Positions 55,363 through 64,000 of a DNA stretch of 64,000 nucleotides are shown one piece after another (position 1 is the stretch's first letter; each line of letters opens with the position of its first letter). Below the pieces are notes generated by a model that saw nothing but the letters and a program-made list of their open reading frames with translations, did no database searches and was not told the origin of the DNA. The translations under genes were made by a program, and so were the position numbers. Source of the stretch: Myxococcales bacterium (lineage in GTDB: Bacteria; Myxococcota_C; UBA6777). Where the stretch lies: positions 1 through 64,000 of the forward strand of contig JACKEL010000009.1 in the NCBI GenBank assembly GCA_020632975.1. The letters are read 5' to 3'.

Positions 55363-56538
55363 TTGAAGCAGATCATTCTTCTGACGGTGGGACTTTTTCT
55401 TGGCGTTACGCCCCCCACCTTTGCACAAAATACCAGCCCTTCTGAAGCGGACGCCAAAAAGGTCTCTCAACTCAGCAGAGAAGGGGCCGTCGCCTACGAC
55501 AAACGTGACTTTGAAAAAGCCCTCAATCTTTACAAACAAGCCCACGCTTTGTGGGCTCACCCAAGACTCACGCTGGGAATCGTCAAATGCCTTGAAGAAC
55601 TCAAACGATTCCAAGAAGCCCTTGAGGCTGCCAAGCGTGGGCTGACCGAAGGCCCCAAAGCGGATCTCAAAAACCGCTTTCTGAGCAAGATCGCGGTCCT
55701 CGAAGCGGCCCTCAAACAAGGCACGCTCAATCTCCTCGTTACGCCTTCTGGCGCGACCATCTCTATCGACGGAAAGGTCGTAGGCAACGCGCCTTTGCGT
55801 CCTGTGTCCTTGAGCGCAGGTGAACACAAACTAGAGATCAGCCACCCCAACCACGCCAAGATCGTTCAAGGGATCAATATCGCGGGCGGCGCTGAGCTGA
55901 AACTCAACTTTACGCTGCAACCCGTGACTGGCCAGGTCTCAATCAACAGTACGCCCGCAGGAGCAGACGTCGAGATCGACGGTCGTTCGTGGGGCAAAAC
56001 ACCACTCAATGACCTCAAACTTCCTGTTGGTTCGCACGTCGTCCAAATCAAATATCCCGGTTATCAGGCTGTTCAACGGCAAGTAAATATCTCTCCCCAA
56101 CAATCTGAAAACATCTCTGTGGTCTTGAGCCAAGGCGGTTCAGGTCCAGCAGAAACGGGCAACAAGCCTTGGTTCAAAAGCTGGCCTGGATGGACAGCGC
56201 TCGTGTTGGGGCTCGCAGCGGGTGGCGTGGGCACTTACTTTCTTGTCACCGCGAGCCAAGGCCACCAATCTGTCAAAGACATGGCCAACTCACCAAGCAC
56301 CCACAGCTTGAGCCAACAACAACTCATGACCCAATGGAATCAACACAACACAAACGAGCAGATCGGCTACGGTCTTGCAGGCGCCGCGGGTGGCCTTGTG
56401 GTGCTCTCGATCATCCTCTTTGCAACGCGCGCTGCGGTCAGCCCTGAAACCACATCGACCAAAACAAGCCTTTATATGCTCCCCCAAACCGCGCCCGCAC
56501 AACGGGCCCAAGGCACCTTGCTTTATACATCGCCTTAG
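55363..56538 (+). CDS. TPR/PEGA membrane protein
   Basis: A 391-residue protein that begins with TTG at 55363; GGGAGG stands nine bases upstream, and a signal peptide (ILLTVGLFLGVTPPTFA) directly follows. Residues about 30-115 are TPR-like (AYDKRDFEKALNLYKQAHAL, LKRFQEALEAAKRGL). Two PEGA domains follow at about 120-195 and 198-265 (VTPSGATISIDGKVVGNAPL; INSTPAGADVEIDGRSWGKT). Two hydrophobic helices (WTALVLGLAAGGVGTYFLV; GYGLAGAAGGLVVLSIILF) flank a loop with NSPSTHSLSQQQ. This TM-loop-TM end is the same architecture as the 8662 and 10791 products. It is probably co-transcribed with the PEGA kinase before it and the BMP lipoprotein after it. Confidence 0.85.
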   Translation: MKQIILLTVGLFLGVTPPTFAQNTSPSEADAKKVSQLSREGAVAYDKRDFEKALNLYKQAHALWAHPRLTLGIVKCLEELKRFQEALEAAKRGLTEGPKADLKNRFLSKIAVLEAALKQGTLNLLVTPSGATISIDGKVVGNAPLRPVSLSAGEHKLEISHPNHAKIVQGINIAGGAELKLNFTLQPVTGQVSINSTPAGADVEIDGRSWGKTPLNDLKLPVGSHVVQIKYPGYQAVQRQVNISPQQSENISVVLSQGGSGPAETGNKPWFKSWPGWTALVLGLAAGGVGTYFLVTASQGHQSVKDMANSPSTHSLSQQQLMTQWNQHNTNEQIGYGLAGAAGGLVVLSIILFATRAAVSPETTSTKTSLYMLPQTAPAQRAQGTLLYTSP

Positions 56539-56567
56539 ATCGCCTCGATCGTTGGGAGAAAAATGAG

Positions 56568-57893
56568 ATGAAACGTATACTTGCTCTTTTAGCACTTTGT
56601 ATGATGCTCTTTTCGCTTTCCACGGCCTGTACAGGGGCTTTTGACTGGACAGGCATCAAGTTCCCTTGCAGCGAAAGTCGCCCTTGTGCGAACGGTTTCA
56701 CTTGCAGTGGTGGCGTTTGCGTCACCCAAGGCACCGTAACAGAAAACACAAACGACGGTGGCAACGTCGAATACGACCCAGACAGCCCCTATCGTCCCCC
56801 CGTGACCCAGCCCAAAGTAGCCTTCCTTTATGTCGGCCCTGTCGGGGACTTTGGTTGGACATGGGCACATGACCAAAGCCGCGTAGGACTCGATAAACTC
56901 GGTTACTCCACGACCTACGCAGAAGCTGTTGCAGTCCAAGACGCCCCCCAACAAATCGATGACTTCATCAAAAAAGGCTACAACCTGATCGTCGGGACCA
57001 GTCACGACTTTCTCGTTCCTCTTTTGAGCAAAACTTCTGTCAACGAAGGCGTCAACTTTCTTACCTGTTCGGGCTTTGAAACGGGCAAGAACATGGGCTC
57101 CTACTTCGGTCGGATGTACCAAATCGAATGGCTTGCAGGAAAAGTCGCTGGTGCCACCACCAAGACCAACCGCGTGGGCCTCTTGGTTCCCATCGCAATC
57201 CCCGAAGTGATCCGACACATCAACGCTTTCGCCAATGGTGTCCGCTCCACCAACCCACAAGCCGAGATCGTCATCACTTGGATCGGCAACTGGTTTGACG
57301 TCCAAAAAGAACCTCTCCTGACCAAAGAGCTCATCGCAGCCAACGTCGATGTGATCCACTCCCACAGCGACACTTCGATCCCCCTCGAACTCATCGAAAA
57401 CAAAGGCGGAGACTCCCTCACCACCCCCAATGGCGACAAAGTCTACTCGATCGCTTATAACTCTGTGAACGGTTGTAGCTTTGGACCCCGAACTTGCTTG
57501 GTTTCCGCCTACTGGAACTGGACACCTGTGCTCGTTCGTATCCTTGAGAAGATGAAAAAAGGCGAATGGAGTCCTTCTGAGATCGTTTGGGAACCCGTCA
57601 AAACGGACAAAAACGATAGCAGTGTTTACCTCTCGGATATCAGTTCGGCCGTCCCAGGAACCGCTCGCGTGGAGATCCAAAGTTGGATTCCCAAACTTGC
57701 GAAAGAAGAAGCTGGCACCGAGCAAAGCCCCTTCAAAGCTCCTCTCAAAGACAACACAGGCAAAACGCGTCTCGCCGCAGGAAAGGCCATCAGCGACAAG
57801 GATATGCTCAACATGTGTTGGTTTGTAGAAGGTATCGTGAACATGGACGGGACCCCCGCGGTCGTTCCATCCGAGTGCAAAGGCGATCGTTAA
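56568..57893 (+). CDS. BMP/PnrA-family substrate-binding lipoprotein
   Basis: A 441-residue protein with a lipobox (SLSTAC) and GGGAG upstream. An N-terminal Cys-rich extension (CSESRPCANGFTCSGGVCV) resembles the cysteine loops of other lipoproteins in this window. The main body is a BMP/Med (PF02608-type) periplasmic-binding fold: KVAFLYVGPVGDFGWTWAHDQ, then DDFIKKGYNLIVGTSHDF, GYNLIVGTS-type strands, and MYQIEWLAGKVAGATTKTNRVG. Known relatives bind purine nucleosides (PnrA) or similar ligands for ABC uptake. No ABC ATPase or permease gene is beside it, so here it may act as a sensor for the adjacent PEGA kinase instead (inference). Confidence 0.88.
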   Translation: MKRILALLALCMMLFSLSTACTGAFDWTGIKFPCSESRPCANGFTCSGGVCVTQGTVTENTNDGGNVEYDPDSPYRPPVTQPKVAFLYVGPVGDFGWTWAHDQSRVGLDKLGYSTTYAEAVAVQDAPQQIDDFIKKGYNLIVGTSHDFLVPLLSKTSVNEGVNFLTCSGFETGKNMGSYFGRMYQIEWLAGKVAGATTKTNRVGLLVPIAIPEVIRHINAFANGVRSTNPQAEIVITWIGNWFDVQKEPLLTKELIAANVDVIHSHSDTSIPLELIENKGGDSLTTPNGDKVYSIAYNSVNGCSFGPRTCLVSAYWNWTPVLVRILEKMKKGEWSPSEIVWEPVKTDKNDSSVYLSDISSAVPGTARVEIQSWIPKLAKEEAGTEQSPFKAPLKDNTGKTRLAAGKAISDKDMLNMCWFVEGIVNMDGTPAVVPSECKGDR

Positions 57894-57957
57894 TCCCCAA
57901 GTCCCGTCCGCCCTACAAAACAACTCCCCCCCGAAGATCATCCAACAAGAACAGCGT

Positions 57958-60768
57958 CTAACTCCTCCGTCGCTGTAAGAAGATCAACAACAGCGCAAGC
58001 ACAAACAACGCCTGCCCAGGGATCTGCTCTTGCGGTGTCGCAACACTGCAAGAACAACCACCACCTTTGGGCTTGAGCCCGGGATCTTGATCCACTTGCC
58101 CATCCGTAGGGGCCTTTTCGACGCTTGCTGTGGGCTCAGGCGCTCCCTCAGAGGGCCCATTCTCCGAAGTCACCACACCATCGCTCACAGGGGACTCTTT
58201 TGCGGTTTCTGGTTTCGTCGTATCCACCGATACTTCGGGCCCCACGCCGTCTACAACAGGACCAGCATCCTCTTCCTCATCAGAAGGCGGCAAACCATCG
58301 GAAACCTCTTCTTCAGGGGGAGGAAGACCATCAGGCTCACCACCACCATCATCCAAAGGCTCACTCTGTTCGGGGCCTCCGCCATCAACCACAGGCTCAG
58401 GACGAGGTTGTTCCTCAGGGGTGATGGGCTCTGTACGAGGCTCGGCCTGTTTTTCTGCGACAGGTTCAGGAGACACCTCGTTCGCGGCTTCTTTGGTGGG
58501 CTCTACCGCGGCTTCTTTGGTGGGTTCGGTGACGGGCTCTGACGTCAGGAGATTCACAGTCACCTTGTTGCTTTGGGCAGACTCATTTTGTGCCCGATCC
58601 AAGGCGATAATGTAATAGGTTGCGCTCTTGGTGCCCGCAGGGATCGTGGAATCCGTGTAAGCGGTCTGGCTAGCCCCCACAGTGACCGTGCGGTTGAACA
58701 CTCCCGTACCATCGAGCGCACGAGACAAACGATAGTACAACAAACCACTTCCCTGATCTGTAGAGGCTTTCCAAGTCAGTTTGACTTGGGTGGGCGACAA
58801 GACTTGCGCCGCGAGATTCAGCGGTGTGGTGGGAGGATTCGCGTCCACCTCGATTCGAACCTTCGCAGTGACGGGCTGATGGGTTCCCTGAAACTCATCT
58901 GCGACAGAGACAGTCACATCACGAGAGACACCATCATTCATCACGTACACCCGAAAGGATGAAGAGCCTTGAGGTGCTGAGAAGTTTTGGTTAAACACCT
59001 GGGAACGCACGGTGTTTCCGAGGTTTGTGAGTTGATAGCCACCCGCAAGCTGCGTGGTCATCCCAAACAATGTAGCAGGACAGTCCGCGTTATCGTTGTT
59101 TTTCAAGGTAAAAGACAGCGAAGTCACCTTGTTTTTCCCAGCAGCCACAGGGGAAGTAGGCGCAGTGAGCGTAGGTTGAGCGCGTTGGCACTTGGGATCA
59201 ACCGCAGGGGGCGTCAAGGTGATCTGCACCTCAACGTAAGCATCTGCGGGATCTTTCTTGATCTGTTTGATCGTGATGCCATTTGCAGCATCAGAAAAAG
59301 TCCCAGCGTCCACGAGTGTCTTTACATAGTAAGAAACAGGTGGAGACGTGTATCCTGGCGGTGTGTGGGTGTAGATGGAGACACCTGTCTTGTAGGAGGC
59401 GTTCATCGACTTGTCGTAGTGAAGGGATGTCTTGAAAGAAAGGTAGTAGAAGCGACTTTTGTCCGCGCGCGGCAGGTAGAGCACTTGTGGACCAGGCGCA
59501 GTGCTGGGGTCCAAAAGCAAGGGATAGATCTTGTACGTACCCGTTTTGGCCGCGACCACCTGTTGCTTATAGCGATCCCAAACGCCCATCTGGACCATGT
59601 GAGGCGCATTGAGATTCCGCAGTTGAATCCCCATAAAACAGGAGTAATCCCCGTACTCTTCGCTTGTGCTACTGCTGTTATGTGCGCCATCATTGTTGGT
59701 ATCTTTGGCCGCATGGCGGACACCAAGGTTGTGTCCAAGTTCGTGTGAGATCACACGAGCATCCCCGCCCCCTGTCCGAATGTAAAAGTTCTGTCCACCG
59801 AGGTTTGCGACGCCCGCCCACTCACAGCTTGAGAGATTGGGTACGATATGCATGATGTGGTTATAGGCCGAAAGATCGATCCCTTGGGCCGCAGCGAGTT
59901 GTTTTGCCTCTGTTCCCCAAGAAGAGTACTTGCTCTTGCAGTTAGAAGCAGACGTATCGTTGACCGTAAAAGGCCCATAGATATCGGCTTGTCCGTCGTT
60001 GTTGAGATCGGATAGAAACTGAATCAAACCAAAGGTGGCTTTGTCGTAGACATCGTTGTTTTTGTCGAGAAGCGCTTCGATACTCGTCCGAGACGTCATA
60101 AAGGACGTTTTGTCCGTGAGGTTGACCAACAAGATCGCGATCTTCTTTTGGATGGGCGCGGTATTGTTGAACTGCAAGATAGGCATCGGGACAGGCAAAA
60201 ACATCGAAGACAAGGGTCTGACCAGCTCCTTCAAAGGAGCAAGAGAAGGCGCCAAGGTAGAAGGCAAGACCCGAGTGGTGGGAGATATCGACAAACGCTC
60301 CGCCACAAAAGTCAGAGGTTCATCTTTATGCTTCGGAGCCAAGCTTCCTTTCACAGAAGCCAACATCCCCGTGGTAAGGCCGAGATCGCGCGTGGTTGAG
60401 AGAACAGCGTCAGCTCCCCCACGCGACCACGTGGTCTGAGGTTGCACAGAAAGAGCAACCAAAGTCCCCGTAGCCTGGGTTCGAACAAAGTAGTTGTACC
60501 ATGTCTTCCCCCGCGCAAAGTCATCAGCGACATCCACCACAAGCTCCCCCACCAGACGCCCAGAAGCGTCCAAAAGAGAAGGCGGTGAAAGCACCAAAGC
60601 TTGGTCTTTCCCGTGCTTTTCATCCGTCGTGCCTTTGGGAGACTCATCGCCACATCCCACCCACAACGTAGAAAGCACCAAAAACAACACTCCAGTCAAC
60701 AACCAAGAAAGCCTGTAAACCCCGTTTACTTCAGCTTTTTGGGTCTGAACATCGCGTCTATTCGACAT
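57958..60768 (-). CDS. Secreted metzincin-type zinc protease with fibronectin-like domain and MYXO-CTERM-like end
   Basis: A 936-residue protein; AAGGAAG precedes the ATG. A lipobox-like VLSTLWVGC ends the signal (Cys39). The catalytic site is HELGHNLGVRH at about 342-352, a complete HExxHxxGxxH metzincin motif, with a later Met expected below it. The surrounding sequence suggests the gametolysin/M11-like group. An Ig/FnIII-like domain (PTTPLNLAAQVLSPTQVKLTW) lies near 655-750. A long Glu/Pro/Thr-rich stalk follows, and the end has GGGCSCSVATPQEQ, a hydrophobic helix (LFVLALLLIFL) and QRRRS. That is the layout of MYXO-CTERM sorting signals. The presence of both a lipobox and a C-terminal signal is unusual. 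It is probably surface-attached. Confidence 0.87.
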   Translation of the reverse strand: MSNRRDVQTQKAEVNGVYRLSWLLTGVLFLVLSTLWVGCGDESPKGTTDEKHGKDQALVLSPPSLLDASGRLVGELVVDVADDFARGKTWYNYFVRTQATGTLVALSVQPQTTWSRGGADAVLSTTRDLGLTTGMLASVKGSLAPKHKDEPLTFVAERLSISPTTRVLPSTLAPSLAPLKELVRPLSSMFLPVPMPILQFNNTAPIQKKIAILLVNLTDKTSFMTSRTSIEALLDKNNDVYDKATFGLIQFLSDLNNDGQADIYGPFTVNDTSASNCKSKYSSWGTEAKQLAAAQGIDLSAYNHIMHIVPNLSSCEWAGVANLGGQNFYIRTGGGDARVISHELGHNLGVRHAAKDTNNDGAHNSSSTSEEYGDYSCFMGIQLRNLNAPHMVQMGVWDRYKQQVVAAKTGTYKIYPLLLDPSTAPGPQVLYLPRADKSRFYYLSFKTSLHYDKSMNASYKTGVSIYTHTPPGYTSPPVSYYVKTLVDAGTFSDAANGITIKQIKKDPADAYVEVQITLTPPAVDPKCQRAQPTLTAPTSPVAAGKNKVTSLSFTLKNNDNADCPATLFGMTTQLAGGYQLTNLGNTVRSQVFNQNFSAPQGSSSFRVYVMNDGVSRDVTVSVADEFQGTHQPVTAKVRIEVDANPPTTPLNLAAQVLSPTQVKLTWKASTDQGSGLLYYRLSRALDGTGVFNRTVTVGASQTAYTDSTIPAGTKSATYYIIALDRAQNESAQSNKVTVNLLTSEPVTEPTKEAAVEPTKEAANEVSPEPVAEKQAEPRTEPITPEEQPRPEPVVDGGGPEQSEPLDDGGGEPDGLPPPEEEVSDGLPPSDEEEDAGPVVDGVGPEVSVDTTKPETAKESPVSDGVVTSENGPSEGAPEPTASVEKAPTDGQVDQDPGLKPKGGGCSCSVATPQEQIPGQALFVLALLLIFLQRRRS

Positions 60769-60932
60769 ATCTTCCTTTGCCTTTCTTCACGCACAAGAGC
60801 AATGAACAACCAAAGATTTTTTCTACAAAAGGAGATGGATAACCACACGATGTTTAACTCTGCGAGCCTCAAAAGAGACTCCTCTCAGCCCGATGAGTCG
60901 GGGAGATGCTTTACCAACGGAAACAACGAGAC

Positions 60933-62813
60933 TCAAGAGGCCCCCAAAAGACCGAATCGACGGCGGACAAACAGCAAGAGCAAGAGCAACAACAGCCCTC
61001 CTCCCCATGCCCCATCCATCGGGAGTTGAGAACATCCACATCCCCCCGTCGTAGGCGCCTTTTCAACGACGGCTTCCGCACCGCCATCGCTCATCACGAC
61101 GGGCTGCTCTTTGAAAGGCTCGCTTTGGGCCTCAGGGCTGCTTTCTACCGCGTTTTCTTGTGAGATGACAGGCTCCGCCATCCTCTCCACCCCACCATCG
61201 TCGAAAGGCTCAGTAACAGCCTCTACGAGAGGTTCCGCCAAAGGCTCCGCCATCCCTTCCAAGGGAACCTCCACCACTGTCTCAGCACCACGCTCAAGGT
61301 CCGTCTCTGCGGGGTTTTCCACAGAAGGCTCGGGGGTAGGCTCTGGCATAGGTTCGGGGGTGGGTTCGACGGCACGGCAACCTTGCGGTCCAGCGAGTCC
61401 TTCCACACGAATCGCTGTCCAACCTTTGGGTTGAAACTGGCCAGGATAGGCCGTTGTCCCTGTTTTGGGCTTCGCTTGCGCAACAGCCAAGATCTGGATC
61501 TCTGCGGAGACTGCGACGTCGATGCATACTTCAAGCGAAGCAGTGTTACTACGTCCCACCTCTTTGCCATCCACAAACAAAGCGATCGACTCGATCCCAC
61601 GGCCTCCTGGGTCTGTGGCTTGGACTTTCACTTTACGAGAACCAGCGATCTTATCCCCTGCTTTGACCGCGCTAATCGTCACTTTGGGTCGCTTTGCATA
61701 AGGCGCAGTCATAGGATCTCCCAACACGAGGTTTCGCCAATACACATAAGGCAAACGTCGATGGTAAGCCTCCGCAAGCGTGCTGCCATCGACATAATCG
61801 AGCAGCAAGTTCCGACTGGGAAAGCAATTGTTGAGGGGTTCATCGGTCGTTCCATGGGCTCCTGCCACACCTTGCGCAACCCAACGCGCGATCGACACCT
61901 GACTTTGACCTGTCGCACGAAAGTTCGTAGGCACCGCCCCAAAGCTCGTCAGGTTGTCCGTCACAGAGCCAGGAAGATAAGTATTGCCTTCAATGGTGGT
62001 ACCCAAACCAGCGGTCCCTACGAAAAAAGCTGCAAGCGAACGCCCCGTGAGATCACGGTTAAAGTTCTCGATCACCACATCTGTCCATCCACGCGCCTTC
62101 AGCTGGGTTTCGAGACTTGTGTACTCTGTATCCAAGCGACCTCGCGCAGCATCCGAGCCTTTCATCAACAGAAACTGCCCTTTGGCCCCACCTGTCTTCT
62201 CTGCATCGATCGCACTTGTCAGAAGCTTTTCAGCATCCATGTAAGACCGCCCGTGCAACATCGTGACCAAAAGCGGCTTCCAGTCGACGGTCCCGACGGT
62301 CTTTTGGTACCCAGGACGAAAGATCCCCGAGCGAAAAGGGTTGCTCCAACGCGCAGCAAGACAAGTCGAACCACCACTGCAAGTGATCTGCTGTCCAGGC
62401 ATCTCATCCAAGATGCTTTTTCCATTGGATGTGGACTTCCAAGCGCCCAGTGCTGCGGCCAAAGAAGCGCGCTGACTTTGCCCGCCATTCGTAATCGTCA
62501 CCCGCAAAGGAACCCCTCGCATCAACACGACAGCCTCGATCCGTGCGGTCACTCCCCCTTGCGTCATGCACTGTTCAAGCGGCGTCACGAACTTTTGTAG
62601 GTAGTCTGCTTTGGAGATATCTTCTTGCTGCGGCAGATCCAACAAACAGATCTGATTGGGTGGGATCTCCCGCGCTTTTGCATACTTTTGCGCAAGCGCC
62701 AAGCTGTCCATGTCATTTTTGTTTGCGACAACCACCACAGAGTCAGGCCCTGGAACAGCCCACACCACCCCTGACCAAAGCCACACCAACCCAAAACAAC
62801 ATAGAAAACGCAT
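60933..62813 (-). CDS. TIGR03790-like secreted protein with MYXO-CTERM-like end
   Basis: A 626-residue protein. The start at 62813 (MRFLCCFGLVWLW) has GGAGG upstream and gives a signal peptide ending VVWA. The N-terminal 350 residues match the TIGR03790 pattern: VVVVANKNDMDSLALAQKYA, REIPPNQICLLDLP, then VVLMRGVPLRVT and later VAGAHGTTDEPLNN and YWRNLVLGDPMTAPY. The family function is unknown. About 370-470 is an Ig-like domain (KVKVQATDPGGRGIESIALF). A Glu/Pro repeat stalk follows (EPTPEPMPEPTPEPS). The end GGCGCSQ, a membrane helix (GGGLLLLLLLLF) and VRRRF form a MYXO-CTERM-like sorting signal. The protease gene 164 bp downstream carries the same kind of C-terminus. Confidence 0.85.
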   Translation of the reverse strand: MRFLCCFGLVWLWSGVVWAVPGPDSVVVVANKNDMDSLALAQKYAKAREIPPNQICLLDLPQQEDISKADYLQKFVTPLEQCMTQGGVTARIEAVVLMRGVPLRVTITNGGQSQRASLAAALGAWKSTSNGKSILDEMPGQQITCSGGSTCLAARWSNPFRSGIFRPGYQKTVGTVDWKPLLVTMLHGRSYMDAEKLLTSAIDAEKTGGAKGQFLLMKGSDAARGRLDTEYTSLETQLKARGWTDVVIENFNRDLTGRSLAAFFVGTAGLGTTIEGNTYLPGSVTDNLTSFGAVPTNFRATGQSQVSIARWVAQGVAGAHGTTDEPLNNCFPSRNLLLDYVDGSTLAEAYHRRLPYVYWRNLVLGDPMTAPYAKRPKVTISAVKAGDKIAGSRKVKVQATDPGGRGIESIALFVDGKEVGRSNTASLEVCIDVAVSAEIQILAVAQAKPKTGTTAYPGQFQPKGWTAIRVEGLAGPQGCRAVEPTPEPMPEPTPEPSVENPAETDLERGAETVVEVPLEGMAEPLAEPLVEAVTEPFDDGGVERMAEPVISQENAVESSPEAQSEPFKEQPVVMSDGGAEAVVEKAPTTGGCGCSQLPMDGAWGGGLLLLLLLLFVRRRFGLLGAS

Positions 62814-63216
62814 CTCTCCTCCAAAGTCCTGCGCGTTTGGTGGCACCTTACAACTTGCACAAACCACACAAAGAGAAGCACAACACACGCACAAACCCAG
62901 CCAAACACCTGCTTGGTCTCTAAAGTTTCTCCAACTGTCCTCAAAAAACAGAAGCCCGCAAGTCCCTCGCCCAGTCCCACCCAAGAACCTTTCGCTGTCT
63001 TCTTTAGACAATCACCTTTGTTTTCTGCATTTTATCTAATCCGTCCTCAAACCATCTGCTTTTTCAAACGAATCGACCATCCCCTCCCACCACAAGATGA
63101 CCGTACGTCTTCGGATTCATCTGTTCGATCATCCGACTTTTGCATAAGGCACCAAGTTTGCTTAGCCATGAGCACACCCCAAAGATCCCAGACCAATCCT
63201 GAAAGGAGAGTTCACC
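62814..63216. other. Divergent intergenic region, nothing specific recognised
   Basis: 403 bp between the TIGR03790-like gene and the 63217 gene. It should contain both promoters. No strong promoter pair, hairpin or repeat was identified. Confidence 0.4.
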
Positions 63217-63900
63217 ATGCAAACGCACAAAAGCGCGATGCAGCGATGTTGGCCCTACGTCCCCTTTACGCTTTTAGGAGGCGCCACTTTCAGCTTCGGA
63301 GCGTTGTATGGGCTCGCAAGCCTTTGGCAAAGCAGCGTCTGGTTGGCTTTTCTCTTTGCTGCTTTGGTGACTTGCTCGTTTCTCTTCTTTTCCCAACAGA
63401 AGCCCAACGCGCTCGCCCCCCACAAGCTCCCTCAAGTGGCTTCCTCACGATCATCGACACCACAGGCCACCGCGCCACAGAGAACCACACCGCGCTCAGA
63501 CACACCCCAATCACCCATACCATGGGCATCTCCTCATCCTCTCGCCTCTTCCTTGCTCTCCCTCTCCATTCAACGCGCAAGAAAAGACCCCTACCTCTCC
63601 ACCAAAAACCTCCAAGAGATCGAGCTTTGGGACTTCCTTCAAGACGAGATCTCCACAGAGATCCGTTGTCCCGCGCCTCGACAACATACCCTCGCCTCTT
63701 TCGTGTACCCGATCTACGAACTCGATGACGCGACCACTCAACTCGATCACACGCAAGACAAGCCCGCACCGTCTCCACAGGACCCTCTCGCTCTTCTCCC
63801 TCGACTCGCTCCTTGCAAAGACATCCAATTGCGAGGGATCACGCGATGGCACCTCAGTGATCTTGATGCCCCGACCACACCAGATTCCTTTTTGGTCTAA
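63217..63900 (+). CDS. Small membrane protein with disordered tail, unknown function
   Basis: A 227-residue protein; AAGGAGAG upstream of the ATG. Two hydrophobic helices lie at about 14-32 (VPFTLLGGATFSFGALYGLA) and 38-58 (SVWLAFLFAALVTCSFLFF). The next 50 residues are Ser/Thr/Pro-rich and disordered. The last 110 residues look like a small soluble domain (IELWDFLQDEISTEIRCPAPRQ; LASFVYPIYELDDATTQLD). Topology is probably N-in with a cytoplasmic tail. No family recognised. Confidence 0.65.
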   Translation: MQTHKSAMQRCWPYVPFTLLGGATFSFGALYGLASLWQSSVWLAFLFAALVTCSFLFFSQQKPNALAPHKLPQVASSRSSTPQATAPQRTTPRSDTPQSPIPWASPHPLASSLLSLSIQRARKDPYLSTKNLQEIELWDFLQDEISTEIRCPAPRQHTLASFVYPIYELDDATTQLDHTQDKPAPSPQDPLALLPRLAPCKDIQLRGITRWHLSDLDAPTTPDSFLV

Positions 63901-64000
63901 CCCCCCAAAGCCCTGCTTTCGCGCCGATCCTCAAAAAGTTCCGTACCCAGAATGAAGAGAGACTGCTCGAAGAAGCAGCCCCGCTTTTCGACCAGATCGC

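Noticed and set aside
58987..59748. Plus-strand open frame of 253 codons inside the metalloprotease gene
   Set aside because: The opposite strand codes for the HELGHNLGVRH protease, and this translation has no domain features. It is a shadow frame.
61383..62600. Plus-strand open frame of 405 codons opposite the TIGR03790-like gene
   Set aside because: His/Arg/Cys/Ser-rich translation without motifs. The opposite frame has clear family motifs and a sorting end.
62837..62855. Sigma-54-like promoter TGGCAC...TTGCA
   Set aside because: The distance between the GG and GC elements is 13 instead of the strict 10 bases.
63885..64000. Possible start of a SecA-like gene (ILKKFRTQNEERLLEEAAPLFDQI in one frame)
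   Set aside because: The segment looks coding and resembles the SecA N-terminus, but the frame has no ATG, GTG or TTG after its last stop, and too little sequence remains to decide.
1..64000. CRISPR arrays, tRNA, rRNA, insertion sequences and prophage genes
   Set aside because: Repeats present are in-frame protein repeats or palindromic intergenic elements with irregular spacing. No cloverleaf, transposase or integrase was recognised.

Overview
The window is a gene-dense stretch of a bacterial chromosome of moderate GC by eye. It most resembles a member of the Myxococcota (former Deltaproteobacteria), but this is inferred from gene content only because no rRNA is present. The signs are five Ser/Thr protein kinases of the PknB type, secreted proteins with MopE-type DxDCDG repeats and Stig1-type cysteine repeats, PEGA-domain membrane proteins, many lipoproteins, and two neighbouring proteins ending in a Cys-rich stretch + membrane helix + Arg tail (MYXO-CTERM-like). 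No tRNA, rRNA, CRISPR array, insertion sequence or phage gene was found.

Layout. 1-2728: a truncated membrane-anchored HEAT-repeat protein and a divergent secreted C2/beta-propeller protein. 11828 down to 2709 (minus strand): a compact, probably single transcription unit of five genes: PEGA-like membrane protein, MopE-like lipoprotein, a second PEGA-like protein, a Zn-ribbon Ser/Thr kinase, and a large MopE/WD40 lipoprotein. 12254-15991 (plus): a kinase overlapping a glutathione S-transferase gene, then a Gln/Gly-rich protein with a cationic amphipathic C-terminus. 16076-21738 (plus): an isoprenylcysteine-methyltransferase-like protein, three tandem BpsA-like (branched-polyamine synthase family) paralogues, an unknown protein and a MAPEG protein. 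21740-29424: a membrane C39-like peptidase, a large MscS-family channel, a dCMP-deaminase-like enzyme and a protein with a possible caspase-type His/Cys core. 29658-35943: two giant Stig1-repeat lipoproteins. 35981-50711: housekeeping and accessory genes (membrane protein, saccharopine dehydrogenase, kinase-TPR protein, pirin/quercetinase with a divergent V4R sigma-54 activator, small basic secreted protein, DUF1904-like protein, lipoprotein, cyclic-nucleotide-binding patatin). 50965-57893: two kinases followed by a TPR/PEGA protein and a BMP-type substrate-binding lipoprotein. 57958-62813 (minus): a metzincin protease and a TIGR03790-like protein, both with sorting-type C-termini. 63217-63900: a small membrane protein.

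How it may fit together (inference). Kinases recur beside extracytoplasmic PEGA, MopE and lipoprotein partners, which suggests signalling modules that watch or control the cell surface. Three PEGA proteins share a TM-loop-TM C-terminus, and two of them are almost identical over a 387-bp core, consistent with gene conversion. The most unusual biochemical locus is the BpsA-like triplet. A family of short palindromic repeats ending in GATAT...GATATC lies in three intergenic regions and supplies the stop codon of the MscS gene.
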